64,000 nt of DNA from Cercis canadensis (lineage: Eukaryota; Streptophyta; Magnoliopsida; Fabales; Fabaceae), in the NCBI GenBank assembly GCA_003255065.1, contig QAOA01001436.1, positions 565,842 through 629,841 of the forward strand, read 5' to 3'. The position numbers and the translations under genes are program-made. This document shows, in pieces, positions 1 to 10,168 of this stretch. Under the pieces are notes generated by a model. It was given only the letters and a program-made list of their open reading frames with translations, had not been told where the DNA came from and made no database searches. How positions within the stretch are numbered: position 1 is the first letter of the stretch; each line of letters starts with the position of its first letter.

Positions 1-1
1 A

Positions 2-2527
2 CTTGTCAAGTCGCGCTCGGAGGAGGACCACCTAGCTGACCTCAAGGAAACATTCTCCGAGCTCCGTAAACACGCCATGCGCCTAAACCCCTCCAAATGC
101 ACCTTTGGGGTAGCGGCTGGCAAGTTTCTCGGCTTCATGTTAACACACCGAGGTATAGAGGCTAAACCCGACAAATGCGCCGCCATCATCCAGATGAAGC
201 TACCAACAACGGTAAGGGAGGTCCAGCGCCTAACCGGCAGAATTGCAGCTTTTTTCCGATTTATGTCAAAATCCGCCGACAAAGCTCTCCCTTTTTTCCA
301 AGCACTCAAAAAGGTCAAAAACTTCGAATGGACAAAAGAGAGTCAACGAGCCTTTGACGAACTCAAGCAATACTTAGCCTCCCCACCCATACTCTCCAAA
401 CCCAAGCCAGCCGAGATACTTTACCTATACCTTGCCTCCAGTAACCATGCTGTCAGCTCGGCTCTCGTTCACGAAGACAAGAACCAACTACCCGTTTACT
501 TCACTAGCCATACCCTTCAGGGGTCCGAGCTCAACTACCATAAATTAGAAAAACTCGCTTATGCTCTAGTCCTCTCAGCCCGTCGTCTTCGACCATATTT
601 CCAAAATCAGTCAATTACCGTCCGTACAGATCAGCCAATACGGCAGGTCCTTCAAAAACCCGACCTTGCCGGACGCATGCTCGGGTTGTCCGTCGAACTC
701 TCCGAGCACACTATTACCTACGAGCCCAGAGATACAATCAAGGTCCAAGCACTGGCCGATTTTATTGCCGAATTCACTCCTCCTGAATCACCCAACCTTG
801 GTCAACCCCACGCTTGACGCTTATCGGTTGACGGTTCCTCCAACATCAAAGGAGGAGGAGCAGGAATCATCGTGGAAGGCCCAGAGGGTATAACAATAGA
901 AAAATCTCTGCGGTTCGAGTTTCCGACCTCTAATAATCAGGCTGAATATGAAGCTCTTATCGCCGGTCTCAAGCTGGCTCTGGAACTGGGATCCGAGAAT
1001 CTCCTAGCATCCAGCGACTCTCAGCTAGTTACTAGCCAGGTTAAGGGAGAATATCAAGCCAAGGATCCCTTGATGATGAAGTATCTCGAAATAGTTCAAA
1101 GCTTAACTTCCCAGTTGAAAAACTTCGAAATACTCCACATCCCGTGAAGCGAGAATTGCTGCGCCGACCTCCTCTCCAAATTAGCCAGCAGCAAGAAGCC
1201 AGGACATAATCAAACAGTCATACAAGAAACGCTCCACCACCCCAGTACAGAACACGTCGGAGTGCTAATCGTCGAAGAAGAGGCACCAACATGGATCACC
1301 CCTATCAAACATTACCTTGAAACAGGAAACCTCCCAAAGGAGAAAACATACGCAAGAAAGCTCCGACGCATAGCAGCTAACTATTACTTAGAGAGAGGCG
1401 TGCTTTACAAGCGCGGCTATCACACCCCGCTTTTGAAATGCCTAACCCCAGATCAATCCACTTACGTCCTGCAAGAGGTCCATGAAGGGATATGTGGCCA
1501 CCACATCGGGGCCCGATCTTTAGCAGCTAGTATCCTCAGAACTGAATACTATTGGCCAACCTTGAGGACCGACGCGACTAAGTTTGTGCAAAGATGTGAC
1601 AAGTGCCAAAAATTTGCACACATCCACCTCGCACCACCCACCTACCTATATGTCGCGGTCGAACCATGGCCCTTCAGCCGCTGGGGATTAGATCTCCTAG
1701 GACCTTTCCCATTGGCCCTTGGGCAGAAAAAATTTCTTATTGTCGCTATTGATTACTTCTCTAAATGGATCGAAGCCGAGCCTTTGGCTACAATCGCGGC
1801 TAAAAATGCTAAAAAGTTTGTTCAAACTTTCATCATTTGCAGGTTCGGCATCCCACATACAATAACCACGGACAACGGGACCCAGTTCTCAGACTCGGGT
1901 TTCCGGGCATTTTGTGCCGACCTCCGCATCAGGCTACATTTCATCTCGGTCGAGCATCCTCAAGCTAACGGCCAAGCAGAGGTGGCAAATCGTATATTAC
2001 TAGATGACATCAAGAAAAGGCTAGATCAAACCAAGTCTCGGTGGGTTGAAGAGCTACCATGGGTCCTTTGGTCTTACCGAACTACTTCCCAAACCTCAAC
2101 AGGCATGTCCCCATACAAGCTTACCTACGGAACCGAAGCTATGATCCCAGTAGAAATTGGTGAACCATCTCGCAGAAGAGAATTTTTCCAAACTGATTAA
2201 AGTTCAGAACAATTACAAGTCAACATTGACCTACTTGACGAAGAGAGGGACAAAGCTCGGATTCGAACAATGGCATACAAACAGAAACTCGCCCGTTATC
2301 ACAACCTCAAGGTCAGATCAAGAGAATTTCAACAGGGCGACCTCGTGCTTCGAAAGGCGACCATCACAAGAAAACACCTTAATAAAGGAAAGCTGGCACC
2401 AAATTGAGAAGGCCTCTACCGAATCCACGAGTTACTTGGAAAATGGGCATACAAGCTGACCACCATGGAAGGCGACCACATCCCCCGCACTTGGAATGTA
2501 CTAAATCTTCGCCAATATATACAATGA
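2..2527 (+). pseudogene. Retrotransposon pol: RT end, RNase H, archaeal-type RNase H, integrase
   Basis: One reading frame runs from base 2 to the TGA at 2525-2527, interrupted by four in-frame stops (815-817 TGA, 1145-1147 TGA, 2198-2200 TAA, 2405-2407 TGA) and no frameshift. In order it shows the RT C-terminus (MRLNPSKCTFG and GKFLGF motifs), a classical RNase H (to about 790), a second RNase H of the Tat type (about 825-1190, with NNQAEYEALIAGL), an HHCC zinc finger (about 1490-1620), and an integrase core. The integrase D, D and E are visible in GLDLLGPFP, TTDNGTQF and NGQAEVAN. Each stop is one transition away from the residue expected there (TGG, CGA or CAA). That pattern fits methyl-cytosine deamination in a silenced copy; the cause is inference. 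Confidence 0.93.
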
Positions 2528-2544
2528 AGTTTCTACATCTACTC

Positions 2545-2772
2545 GAGCTTAAACTACAAGGGCCAATGCCCTTAAAAGAACCAACGTCCTTAAAATCGCT
2601 CTACCCGAGCTTAAACTACAAGGGCTAATGCCCTTAAAAGGACCAACGTCCTTAAAATCGCTCTACCCGAGCTTAAACTATAAGGGCCAATGCCCTTAAA
2701 ATGACCAACGTTCTTAAAATCGCTCTAACCGAGCTTAACCCACAAGGGCCAATACCCTTAAAAGGACCATGG
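2545..2772 (+). repeat. 62-bp tandem array, about four copies
   Basis: The word GAGCTTAA begins at 2545, 2607, 2669 and 2731, an exact 62-bp period. Each unit contains CAAGGGCCAATGCCCTTAAAA, which includes a GGGCC/TGCCC dyad, then CCAACGTCCTTAAAATCGCTC. The copies are about 90% alike and the fourth is the most diverged. The array starts 17 bp after the pol stop codon, in the untranslated region before the antisense gene. Short tandem arrays at this position are known in Tat/Ogre elements and can seed satellite DNA. Confidence 0.93.
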
Positions 2773-2931
2773 CCCTGCCAAACGCCCTACTTGCAGTTTC
2801 AAATCTACAAACACCAAATCTTTTGAACAAGTCCAAAATAACGGAAAAAGCTTCCAACCTAACCCATCAAAGAATAGCTCGGTATCTTATGAACTAATTG
2901 TCATAAACCCGACTTATTTTCATAATATTTA

Positions 2932-3068
2932 CAAAGTTTCTTCAATTTATCCCATTTTAGCTTTTAAACGAGCTATCACATCCGTTCAATATTATTTATA
3001 ATTTCCCATTAGTTCATTATCGCCCAAAGTTTCTTCAATTTATCCAAATTTAGCTTTTAACCGAGCTA
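2932..3068 (+). repeat. Two-copy direct repeat, 93-bp period
   Basis: A segment beginning CAAAGTTTCTTCAATTTATC and ending in GAGCTAT occurs at 2932 and again at 3025 with a few differences. It lies in the non-coding part of the Tat element between the 62-bp array and the antisense gene. It looks like a second, older tandem expansion. Confidence 0.75.
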
Positions 3069-3199
3069 TAATACTCGTTCAACCATCAAAAATAGAATAA
3101 GAAAGCCACACCATATCATAAAATCTCATTTTTATTACTTGTACATCGGATTACAAGAAAAAGCAAGAAAAAATACATTGGTTACAAGATCCTAACTCC

Positions 3200-6100
3200 C
3201 TAGGGTTTATCTTGTTCTCGAAGAACATCTTCGTTCTCCGAGGCTGAATCCGCATCTGCACCGGAGTCAGGATCAACCCGCAGCTCAGGGTCCTCCTCAT
3301 CCGCTTCTTCAACGTCGTCCACCAGCTGACCGTCCCTTACCCTTTTTCCAAGGATCCAGGCGCTCGGCATCAATATCAGGGACCTGCAGCCGAGATTTCT
3401 CTAAACATAGCTTAAACCCTTTCTCATGGGCTTCAGCATAGTTCATTACAATCTTCTGTTCAGCCCGGTCCCTTAACCTTGATTTTGACTGTCGAACTCG
3501 GTCCAGCCGTCGAGCCATTTGGCACCGAACCTTGCCTTCCCGGATCTCAGCCGCCCTGCCTAGCTCGTGGCTTATCCTCTTTTCTTCTTTCACCTGGGTA
3601 AGCTCGGCCAGCGTAGCATCCAACCTTGTACGGATGTCTCCCAACTCCCTCTCGGCCCGACCCAAGGCCTCCTGGCACGATTCTACCGTTGCCCGGGTCA
3701 CCTCGTCCTCTTCCAAAAATTTCTGCCTCTCCAGCTCGGACGCGATGACCCTCTCATTTAGCTCTTGGCCAATCACGGCAGCCCGTCCTATGATGTCCCG
3801 AAGGTGTTTGCTCAGCAACAATGTTTTGGCCTCCGCCACTTTCGTTCGATCCGTAGGCAGGTGATGAACACACGTTTTATATAATAGTTATTCCTCATAC
3901 TTAGTCTTTTAAACCTCTTTTGGGCTGAATTGCATAGACTTAGACCTCATTTCATGACTTAGGATCCATTTATGCTTAATTGCAATTTCCAGCAATACTG
4001 GGCATTATATGCTGTCTCTGTGTTTCAGGCATATCTTGAGTTCTGGATGTCCAAAAATTCCGAGTCATACCTTGTTGGAAAGCTGAGAGAATTGTCTACA
4101 ACTTTATTTCAGAGCTCCAAAGCTAATTCGGACGTTCAGAAGGTCATATGCAGCCTGGAAGCCAGAGAAGACATGCTGTCGCAGGATCCTGACCTACATG
4201 CAGTATTTGGGTCATAACTTGAGTTGTAGATGTCATATGGACCTGAAACTGGTACCATTGGAAAGCTAACAGATAGAGCTTCAATTGATATGAAGACCGG
4301 TTCACCATATTTTATGTGGAAGATGGTCTTATTTGCTGTGCAAGTTAGCTGACGGTTCCAGACACCTTCTGCCACTTAAATGGGCCTAACTTCCTCATGA
4401 CAAGTCCAAATGGGCCCAAACCAAAGCCCAATTGAAGCTAAGGCCCATGGGAACAAGTGTGCCCTAAGGGCAATTTAGGTGTGCATGTAAAATTGGAGGT
4501 CTATATCAGAAGAAGGAGGCAGCCGAAATTAAAAACCAAGTTTTAGATATTTTAGACAGCTTTCTAGTCTTTCCTTAGCTCTTAAGTTTTCTCTTAGATA
4601 TTTTGTAAGAACTTAGCTTCTCTTGTTAATGGAGGGCTAATTCATCAATCAATCCAGGTTTTGGCTGTTCTGATTATTGGTTTTGAGATTATGAGTTGTT
4701 GTTATTCATTCAATGATTAATCTGTTTCTTTCAATCCTTTGAAATATTCTGTTTGAATTGCTTAATTCGAATTTGGATCTTCATGTGTGATTGCTTAATT
4801 GCATGTGATAAAAGAGGATTGTATGGTTGATTAATGTTTCTGAGCTTTTGGATGGATTAATCACCTTGGCTGGATCATGGACTTAGGTAAAACTAGACTT
4901 GAATGTTTGCTTAATTCATTTAGTCTTAGTTGAATCCGAATTCTGGTTGCTTAACCAGTGGACATCCATAGAACATTGAGAGGCGTCTTGATATGTTTTA
5001 AAGGCCAAGAACATGGTTAATAATTGAATGGATCATTAGAAATCAAGGATGAATCAAAATCAGAATCAGTTAAGGCTTGGATTGGTTGTTTTCCTTTTGG
5101 TTACCACTTACAATTATTTTCTGTCAAGTACTTAAACCAAACAAAACCCCCTCTGTTTACATGCTTCTTAATATGATTCACTAAATAGAACAATCCTTAG
5201 GTTCGACTTAGGGCTGCCCTTTGCTGCAAATAGCTTAGGTAACCGACCTAAAACATTAATTAATTTGAGGAGCCTCGGCAGCTCATCAGCAGGGCTAACG
5301 ATTTCAGCTGATCTCCCGCCGGATATTGAACATTCCAGAATGAGACACTGGAATGTTCCCGCTTCTCTCCCACGGGGGCGGCAAACAGCTCGAAATGTTT
5401 TACCTCTGAATCAAGGTCAAACATCCGGCTGGCCGAGGGGTCTGCTCGGTTTTTATCCGCCTTTGCCGCCACCCGCTGTCTCTTATTCCCGGCTCTCTGC
5501 TTCCCCTTAGCAGCAACAGGACTCCCCTCCTCCCGAGCAGCCGGTAGCACGGGCACCTCCTCCGCTCTCACCACCGTCACTGGCTCCGCAGGTATGGCCT
5601 TTGGTGGCGCCGCCGACCTTTGAGTTCTCGCCTTTGCCAGCTTCGCTAGGTTCACCATTTGCTCTGCCGACAGCTTTCCCTCTACAAGAAACAAACAAAA
5701 TATTAGTACATCAGAAAGCTTACGCCCAACTTCACACAATGAATACCGACCAATCAGATCTTTGGCCTTGAGCGTAACCATCTGCGCGTTTTCAACGGCC
5801 AGTTGGGAGATCGTCTTTATTATCTGCCGATCTTCCCGGATATACTCGTCTATCGCCCGAGTTGGCACCTTGTAAATATCCCGACTCCAGCGCAGGGGAA
5901 ACCGAGGTTTTAAGTCCTCCTTCAAGAAAAATGCCATAGCTGGCGCCGGGCCTGCCTTCCAGGTCAGGACCGTTACCCGGAAGAATCGGTCTTTCCACCC
6001 TTTTGCCGATTCTTCCACTAACTTCAAAAGTCCTAATCCTCACCGACCAGCTATGTACACAAAATCCTGGTCGGTATCCTTCACGTCCTTTAAAGTAAAA

Positions 6101-6669
6101 AAATAAAAAAATACCTCTACCCTACTCTCTACCGACAAAAGCTTACACATTTTTTGAAACGCCCAAAGAAAACCCCAGCCGTTTACATGGAGTTGGGACG
6201 GAGCGGCGTTAACCTTCCTAAAAAACTCCATCTCAAACTCGGAGAGAGGTAACTCCGCTCCGGCCCTCTCCATATAAGCCGCACTAAAGGTAAAAAAATC
6301 ATTTTTTGGGCAGTTTTCACAGACAGGCGCATCTCTCAGGCAGGCTTTAACATCGTAACTGCTACGACCCCAGTCAATCTCATTGTTATAAAATTTAAAC
6401 TCCCTTACAAACTTTGTGCGAAGCACGAAAAATGTGTTTTTTATCCTCTCATGAACAAAAGAAGGAACAGAGGGCCGAACAAAGGATATATCTAAGCTAC
6501 TGTCGCTGGAACTAGCTTCCTCCGCCCTATCTTGTTCCCTACCAACACTTGGCTCCCTTTCACTCGCCACTTCCCTGTTTGCCTCCATCTCCCCATCAGA
6601 CGAAATTACTTCAATGTCTTACAGATAGTTCATAGGGTCCTCACCGTTCACGGAAGAATAACTCTCCAT
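3200..6669 (-). pseudogene. Antisense gene of the Tat element (gypsy-type transposon domain plus coiled coil)
   Basis: On the strand opposite to pol, one frame can be followed from an ATG at 6669 to a TAG at 3200-3202. It is broken by two in-frame stops (6619-6621 TAA, 6040-6042 TGA), a likely one-base insertion in an A/G run near 3340, and the solo LTR at 3862-5288. A 69-bp GT-AG intron (5682-5750) fits the frame. A later in-frame ATG at 6588 avoids the first stop. Corrected length would be about 655 codons. The N-terminal half (LPLSEFEMEFFRKVNAAPSQ, then LHVNGWGFLWAF) resembles the plant putative gypsy-type transposon domain (Pfam PF04195-like). The middle is Lys/Arg-rich. The C-terminal third is a coiled coil (ELERQKFLEEDEVTRATVES) ending in an acidic tail. 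Function is unknown; such antisense ORFs are known in Grande-like elements. Confidence 0.82.
3862..5288 (+). mobile_element. Solo LTR nested in the antisense gene
   Basis: The 1,427-bp insert begins TGATGA and ends TCATCA, a perfect 6-bp inverted terminus with the TG...CA rule. It is flanked by the 5-bp duplication GCAGG (3857-3861 and 5289-5293). No internal coding region, primer site or polypurine tract is inside, so it is a solo LTR left by recombination between two LTRs. A TATA-like TCTATATC near 4499 followed by transcribed-looking sequence would suit a U3/R boundary on the plus strand, but this is inference. Removing the insert and one GCAGG joins the antisense reading frame in phase, which independently supports both boundaries. 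The parent family is not identified. Confidence 0.9.
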
Positions 6670-6848
6670 CTTACGAGGGAACTAAGAAAGATGACCTACG
6701 ACCTAAGAGTGAAAAAGAGGCAAAAGTTACCTTTGACAAAAGGAGTAATCCGAGCTGAAATTACTACAAGAGATTTCTCACTTCACACCGACCTAAGCAC
6801 CAGTTTCAGAAAATTTACCAAAAAAGTAGACTGAAGTTTTACCAGCCC

Positions 6849-6858
6849 CTATTTATAG
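6849..6858 (-). promoter_or_regulatory. TATA box for the antisense gene
   Basis: The minus strand reads CTATAAATAG here, a consensus plant TATA box, about 180 bp before the antisense ATG at 6669 and about 260 bp before the ATG at 6588. With a start site about 30 bp downstream, the 5' leader would be about 150 nt. This suggests the antisense gene has its own promoter inside the element rather than depending on the LTR. Confidence 0.6.
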
Positions 6859-7190
6859 GACAGTGCAGAATGAATCCAGCCGTCCAAGGACTCTTGATCC
6901 AACGGTGCCACGAGAGCCATATTCTAGCTCGGGAAGGCCAAACGTCACGTCCGAAACGGCCCTGACACCTAAAGCAGCCCAAAAGACCGCCGCAGCCAGA
7001 ATAGTCATTAATATATCCACCATCGCAAAGGCCACGTGGCAGTCACGTCCAAAGCACCAAATGATCACCATGACACGATTATCAAAATTTCAAAACTTCG
7101 CACCAACATTTTCTCCACATCCCCATCTCGGAAACGAATACTGTTTGCAAACCCGTAGCTCGATCTCGATAACACCGAGGCCCGAGCTTC

Positions 7191-7202
7191 AAGGGGGGCA
7201 AG
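7191..7202 (+). other. Polypurine tract of the Tat element
   Basis: AAGGGGGGCAAG lies directly before TGTAGATACCC. A purine run abutting the LTR start is the plus-strand DNA priming site of LTR retrotransposons. Confidence 0.85.
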
Positions 7203-7500
7203 TGTAGATACCCAATATTTCGGCCCATAGGGATTTAAGCCCACTATCACCAAGCCCATTTTTGAAGCCATTTCCTGGATCTTCTAAATCCGGAAATCTC
7301 CCTATAAATAAGGGCCAGCGACAAGTAAAAAGGGGACAGCTTTTGGACAAGACAAAAAGATATATAAAAATCTCCTATTTCATATCAGATTAGTTATTTA
7401 CTTCAACATCGAAGCTCGGGTAAGCACCCGACCTTGGCCATATACCTTTTCAAGTGACCTCACTTAACCCATCTCTCTCCTTTGGACCAAATCAGGCATC
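7203..7500 (+). repeat. 3' LTR of the Tat element (end uncertain)
   Basis: The LTR begins TGTAGATACCC, a start typical of Tat-lineage LTRs, right after the polypurine tract. CCTATAAATA (TATA at 7303-7310) about 100 bp in would be the U3 promoter. No certain 3' end is visible. One candidate is near 7500 where sequence character changes; another is the CTACA at 7726-7730, which is the inverse of TGTAG. The 5' LTR lies outside the window, so it cannot be used to decide. Confidence 0.65.
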
Positions 7501-7510
7501 GTCACTTCCT

Positions 7511-7840
7511 TTCCTCTCTTTATAAGGGTCCATCAACTAGATGACACCAATAATCTTTTTATATTTTTCAAAAATTATAATTCCTCTCTTAGAAGATGGT
7601 CCCAAGTCCCAACTCTCCAAAGAGATATATATATATTCTCAAGCACAAACTGTTAAAAAAACTGAGAGGCATAAACCTTCCCTCCCTCACTTACCAATAT
7701 TTATAGGGTTCTTCTTCTGCCAGAACTACAAAGTCAATGTCACCTCTCGCCCCATTGATTGCTAGCCTAAAAGATTATTTGCCATGATCACTTCATCTCA
7801 CTTGCTTCAAAAAAATTGTCCTCGATTTATTTATTTACAT
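7511..7840 (-). repeat. Possible degenerate LTR fragment of another element
   Basis: On the minus strand there is an ACCCTATAAATATTGG TATA-like block near 7690-7705 followed by a purine-rich leader and an (AT) run, an arrangement that looks like U3/R of an LTR in the opposite orientation. There are no clear termini or target duplication. It could equally be host DNA or part of the Tat LTR. Confidence 0.3.
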
Positions 7841-7869
7841 TAAAATTTTAGAGCTGCTTAGTATTTACA

Positions 7870-7964
7870 CTTCATTTTTTGCTTCGTGTATCCACTTTAC
7901 AAAGTGCTATAAATGTGAAAGAAACATTTACATTCGGAATGAATAGGCGAAGCAAAAAATGAAG
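7870..7964. repeat. Short foldback with 17-bp perfect inverted ends
   Basis: CTTCATTTTTTGCTTCG at 7870-7886 is exactly complementary to 7948-7964, with a 61-bp loop that itself contains small hairpins. It could be a small MITE remnant; no target duplication is evident. Confidence 0.5.
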
Positions 7965-7981
7965 GGTAAACCTGTCCTAAA

Positions 7982-8429
7982 TACATACATACATACACAC
8001 ATGAAGCCCGCCTTATTGGTTATTCCCCGCTCCAGCCCAATTTTGAACCCAACCCGAAAGATGAGTGAGAGACGGAGACAACCCGAACCCAATGGGAAGG
8101 AGATTATGTGCGTGCGGACGCATGCTAGTTCTGGTTCAGCCTATCCCAAAGCGACGCGCAATGCCTCCTCGCGAAACCAACGCGCTTCTTTTCAAGATCA
8201 TATAAAACCTCAAAGCCCTGCTGTTGGTAATTCCCGAGCGTGGCTCCTGGTCCACCGCTTAATTCTGCCTCATCTCCACCGTTCATCAGCATCAAACACC
8301 CCACTCTCCTCTTCTTCCTTATTCCATCACCACCGTCCAAAAACTCGTAGAAGTAGTTCTTGCTGGGTAACACCACATTGGAATCGTTCCCCACGAAATG
8401 CAATGTCACGGTCGGAACTTGCACCACCT
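7982..8429 (-). repeat. Duplicated protease 3' end, probable unmerged haplotype
   Basis: These 448 bp are repeated at 8431-8878, an offset of 449, with only about five substitutions, and a single N at 8430 separates them. The segment holds roughly the last 100 codons and 3' flank of the aspartyl protease. The copy next to the intact gene (8431 onward) is the functional one. This copy has TAG in place of the TAT codon just after LNQN, so it would end the protein seven residues early. The most likely cause is two alleles laid end to end by the assembler. Confidence 0.85.
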
Positions 8430-8552
8430 NTACATACATACATACACACATGAAGCCCGCCTTATTAGTTATTCCCCGCTCCAGCCCAATTTTGAACCCA
8501 ACCCGAAAGATGACTGAGAGACGGAGACAACCCGAACCCAATGGGAAGGAGA

Positions 8553-10040
8553 TTATGTGCGTGCGGGCGCATGATAGTTCTGGTTCAGCCTATCCCAAAG
8601 CGACGCGCAATGCCTCCTCGCGAAACCAACGCGCTTCTTTTCAAGATCATATACAACCTCAAAGCCCTGCTGTTGGTAATTCCCGAGCGTGGCTCCTGGT
8701 CCACCGCTTAATTCTGCCTCATCTCCACCGTTCATCAGCATCAAACACCCCACTCTCCTCTTCTTCCTTATTCCATCACCACCGTCCAAAAACTCGTAGA
8801 AGTAGTTCTTGCTGGGTAACACCACATTGGAATCGTTCCCCACGAAATGCAATGTCACGGTCGGAACTTGCACCACCTTGTCCATGTAATAACACGGTCC
8901 AAGTCCCGTTTTGTCCTCAATCTCACTCGCTCGCTCGTGAACCCCCCCAACTCGGCGATCAAACTCGGCCACCACCGAGTTATACAAACTCGCCGGCAAC
9001 ATCGTGAACGTCGTGCCTGAATCCACAACCATACCGCCACTGCCCCTCTTGTCGACCCTCTTCACTATCTCCGGCGCCGGAATAATTTTCTTCCCCACAG
9101 AGATTCCCACGAGTCCGACGCAGTAAAAATATGGGTGTTTTGGATTTTCAAGCATGGAAGTGTAGACAAATTCAGCTAGCTCACTACCAATCTTCTTTTG
9201 TTTCTTGTCGTAACGGCCGATGATGAGTGGACTCGGACGGCGAACTCGTTCTTGATCAAAGGAGTGAGAAACTAAACAGTAAGAAAATTGGTTTCCGAGT
9301 TGGGGAGAAAAGGTAGCTAGTTGAGCGGGCAGAGACAATAATCCACGACCGAAACCAGCGACTCCAGTGGGCTCGCCGAGAGTGGTATGGGCACAGCCAA
9401 AAGTAAAATTTTTGAGAACCAGAGAAGGGGAAGATACAGAGATGGAGAGGGTATGGCGATAAAGGCGAGCGATTAAGCTTCCATCGGCGTAAGCATAATA
9501 AAAAGGTGGGCAGGAGAAAGAAGAGCAATCAGAGGTCTCTATGGATTCCAAGGGACAGCGAGCCATTGCGCAAAGATCAGAGGATGGGAGAGATGAGTGA
9601 ACAGCAGAGCATGCAGGGGACTTGCATGGAACGGCGGCAATTCGGGAAATGTTGGGTGGTTTGGTGTTAATTGAAGGGTTGGACTTGCCTTCACAAAGTA
9701 TGCATTCGAAAGGGGCGCAAGGGAACCAGACAAGGTCACTGCCGGTGTCCATGTAGAGAACTATGGGTTGCGGAGGATCAGAGCCGAGGTGGAAGGACAG
9801 AGTATAATCACTACCTGGTGAGAGTGGCAGAGACACTTGCTGCTGCTGCTGGCTGCTGAGACGGCGTTGGTGGTGAAAGCGAGCAGCAGAGCGGGTGGAG
9901 GTAGATTTCAGGAGGTGGTGGGTACTGTTGAATTGAGTTTGGGACATGGAGTGTGTTAGAGGCATTACAACCATTTCTGAAGATTTAGTTGAACATGAAA
10001 TACAGAGTATCAACAAGAAAAAAATCAGGGAAGAAGCCAT
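8553..10040 (-). CDS. Aspartyl protease family protein (At4g16563-like)
   Basis: A single-exon gene of 495 residues. It has an N-terminal hydrophobic signal peptide (about residues 1-20), a variable prosegment with a short glutamine run (about 64-68), and a pepsin-like A1B fold. The first catalytic motif is MDTGSDLVWFPC (about 95-106), followed by a cysteine-rich stretch as in nepenthesin-type plant proteases. The second motif is VVDSGTTFTML (about 340). The conserved C-terminal block LGNYQQQGFEVVYDLEKKRV is present. The protein is expected to be secreted and to act in the apoplast or vacuole; the substrate is unknown. Identity to the uncharacterised Arabidopsis At4g16563 type rests on remembered similarity and on the adjacent HINT4 and PRMT7 genes. 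The last codons are duplicated on the other side of the N at 8430. Confidence 0.93.
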   Translation of the reverse strand: MASSLIFFLLILCISCSTKSSEMVVMPLTHSMSQTQFNSTHHLLKSTSTRSAARFHHQRRLSSQQQQQVSLPLSPGSDYTLSFHLGSDPPQPIVLYMDTGSDLVWFPCAPFECILCEGKSNPSINTKPPNISRIAAVPCKSPACSAVHSSLPSSDLCAMARCPLESIETSDCSSFSCPPFYYAYADGSLIARLYRHTLSISVSSPSLVLKNFTFGCAHTTLGEPTGVAGFGRGLLSLPAQLATFSPQLGNQFSYCLVSHSFDQERVRRPSPLIIGRYDKKQKKIGSELAEFVYTSMLENPKHPYFYCVGLVGISVGKKIIPAPEIVKRVDKRGSGGMVVDSGTTFTMLPASLYNSVVAEFDRRVGGVHERASEIEDKTGLGPCYYMDKVVQVPTVTLHFVGNDSNVVLPSKNYFYEFLDGGDGIRKKRRVGCLMLMNGGDEAELSGGPGATLGNYQQQGFEVVYDLEKKRVGFARRHCASLWDRLNQNYHAPART

Positions 10041-10160
10041 TAATAGCTGTTGCCGGAAACAGAGATTGTACGGAGAGGATGAGATTTTAAAATTTTGTTG
10101 AGAGAGAGATAGAGTGAAGAGTGAAGAGTGATGGTAGAAGGAGAAAGTAAGGAGGGACGG

Positions 10161-10168
10161 TTATATAG
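10161..10168 (-). promoter_or_regulatory. TATA box of the aspartyl protease gene
   Basis: CTATATAA on the minus strand, about 120 bp upstream of the ATG at 10040, preceded by nothing better in the region. Spacing would leave a leader of about 90 nt. Confidence 0.55.

Larger units (their letters stand above)
1..7500 (+). mobile_element. Ty3/gypsy Tat-lineage LTR retrotransposon, 3' portion
   Basis: The window opens inside the reverse transcriptase of an LTR retrotransposon and continues to its 3' LTR. The order seen is RT end, RNase H, second RNase H, integrase, tandem repeats, an opposite-strand gene, polypurine tract and LTR start. A second, archaeal-type RNase H and an extra antisense gene between pol and the 3' LTR are features known from the plant Tat lineage (Grande, Retand and Ogre relatives). 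All its genes are interrupted by stops and it carries a nested solo LTR, so it is dead. The 5' LTR, gag and protease lie outside the window. The 3' limit is uncertain (7500 to about 7730). Confidence 0.88.

Noticed and set aside
2..2527. Stop-codon readthrough or recoding in pol
   Set aside because: Four stops, several at strongly conserved residues, together with the broken antisense gene, fit decay better than recoding.
3532..3864. Plus-strand ORFs opposite the coiled-coil region
   Set aside because: They are complements of the antisense gene, with Ser/Leu-rich low-complexity translation and no family signal.
6532..6834. Plus-strand ORF upstream of the 3' LTR
   Set aside because: It overlaps the start region of the antisense gene and has no recognisable domain.
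8125..8541. Minus-strand ORF of 138 codons with the protease C-terminus
   Set aside because: Its first part is sequence beyond the N and the rest is the duplicated gene end; it is a chimera made by the assembly.
7982..8878. Tandem duplication of the aspartyl protease 3' end as a biological event
   Set aside because: A single N lies exactly between the copies and the same pattern recurs at unrelated loci in the window, so an assembly cause is far more likely.
8360..9007. Plus-strand ORF of 215 codons crossing the N at 8430
   Set aside because: It is the antisense shadow of the protease gene and spans an artificial junction.
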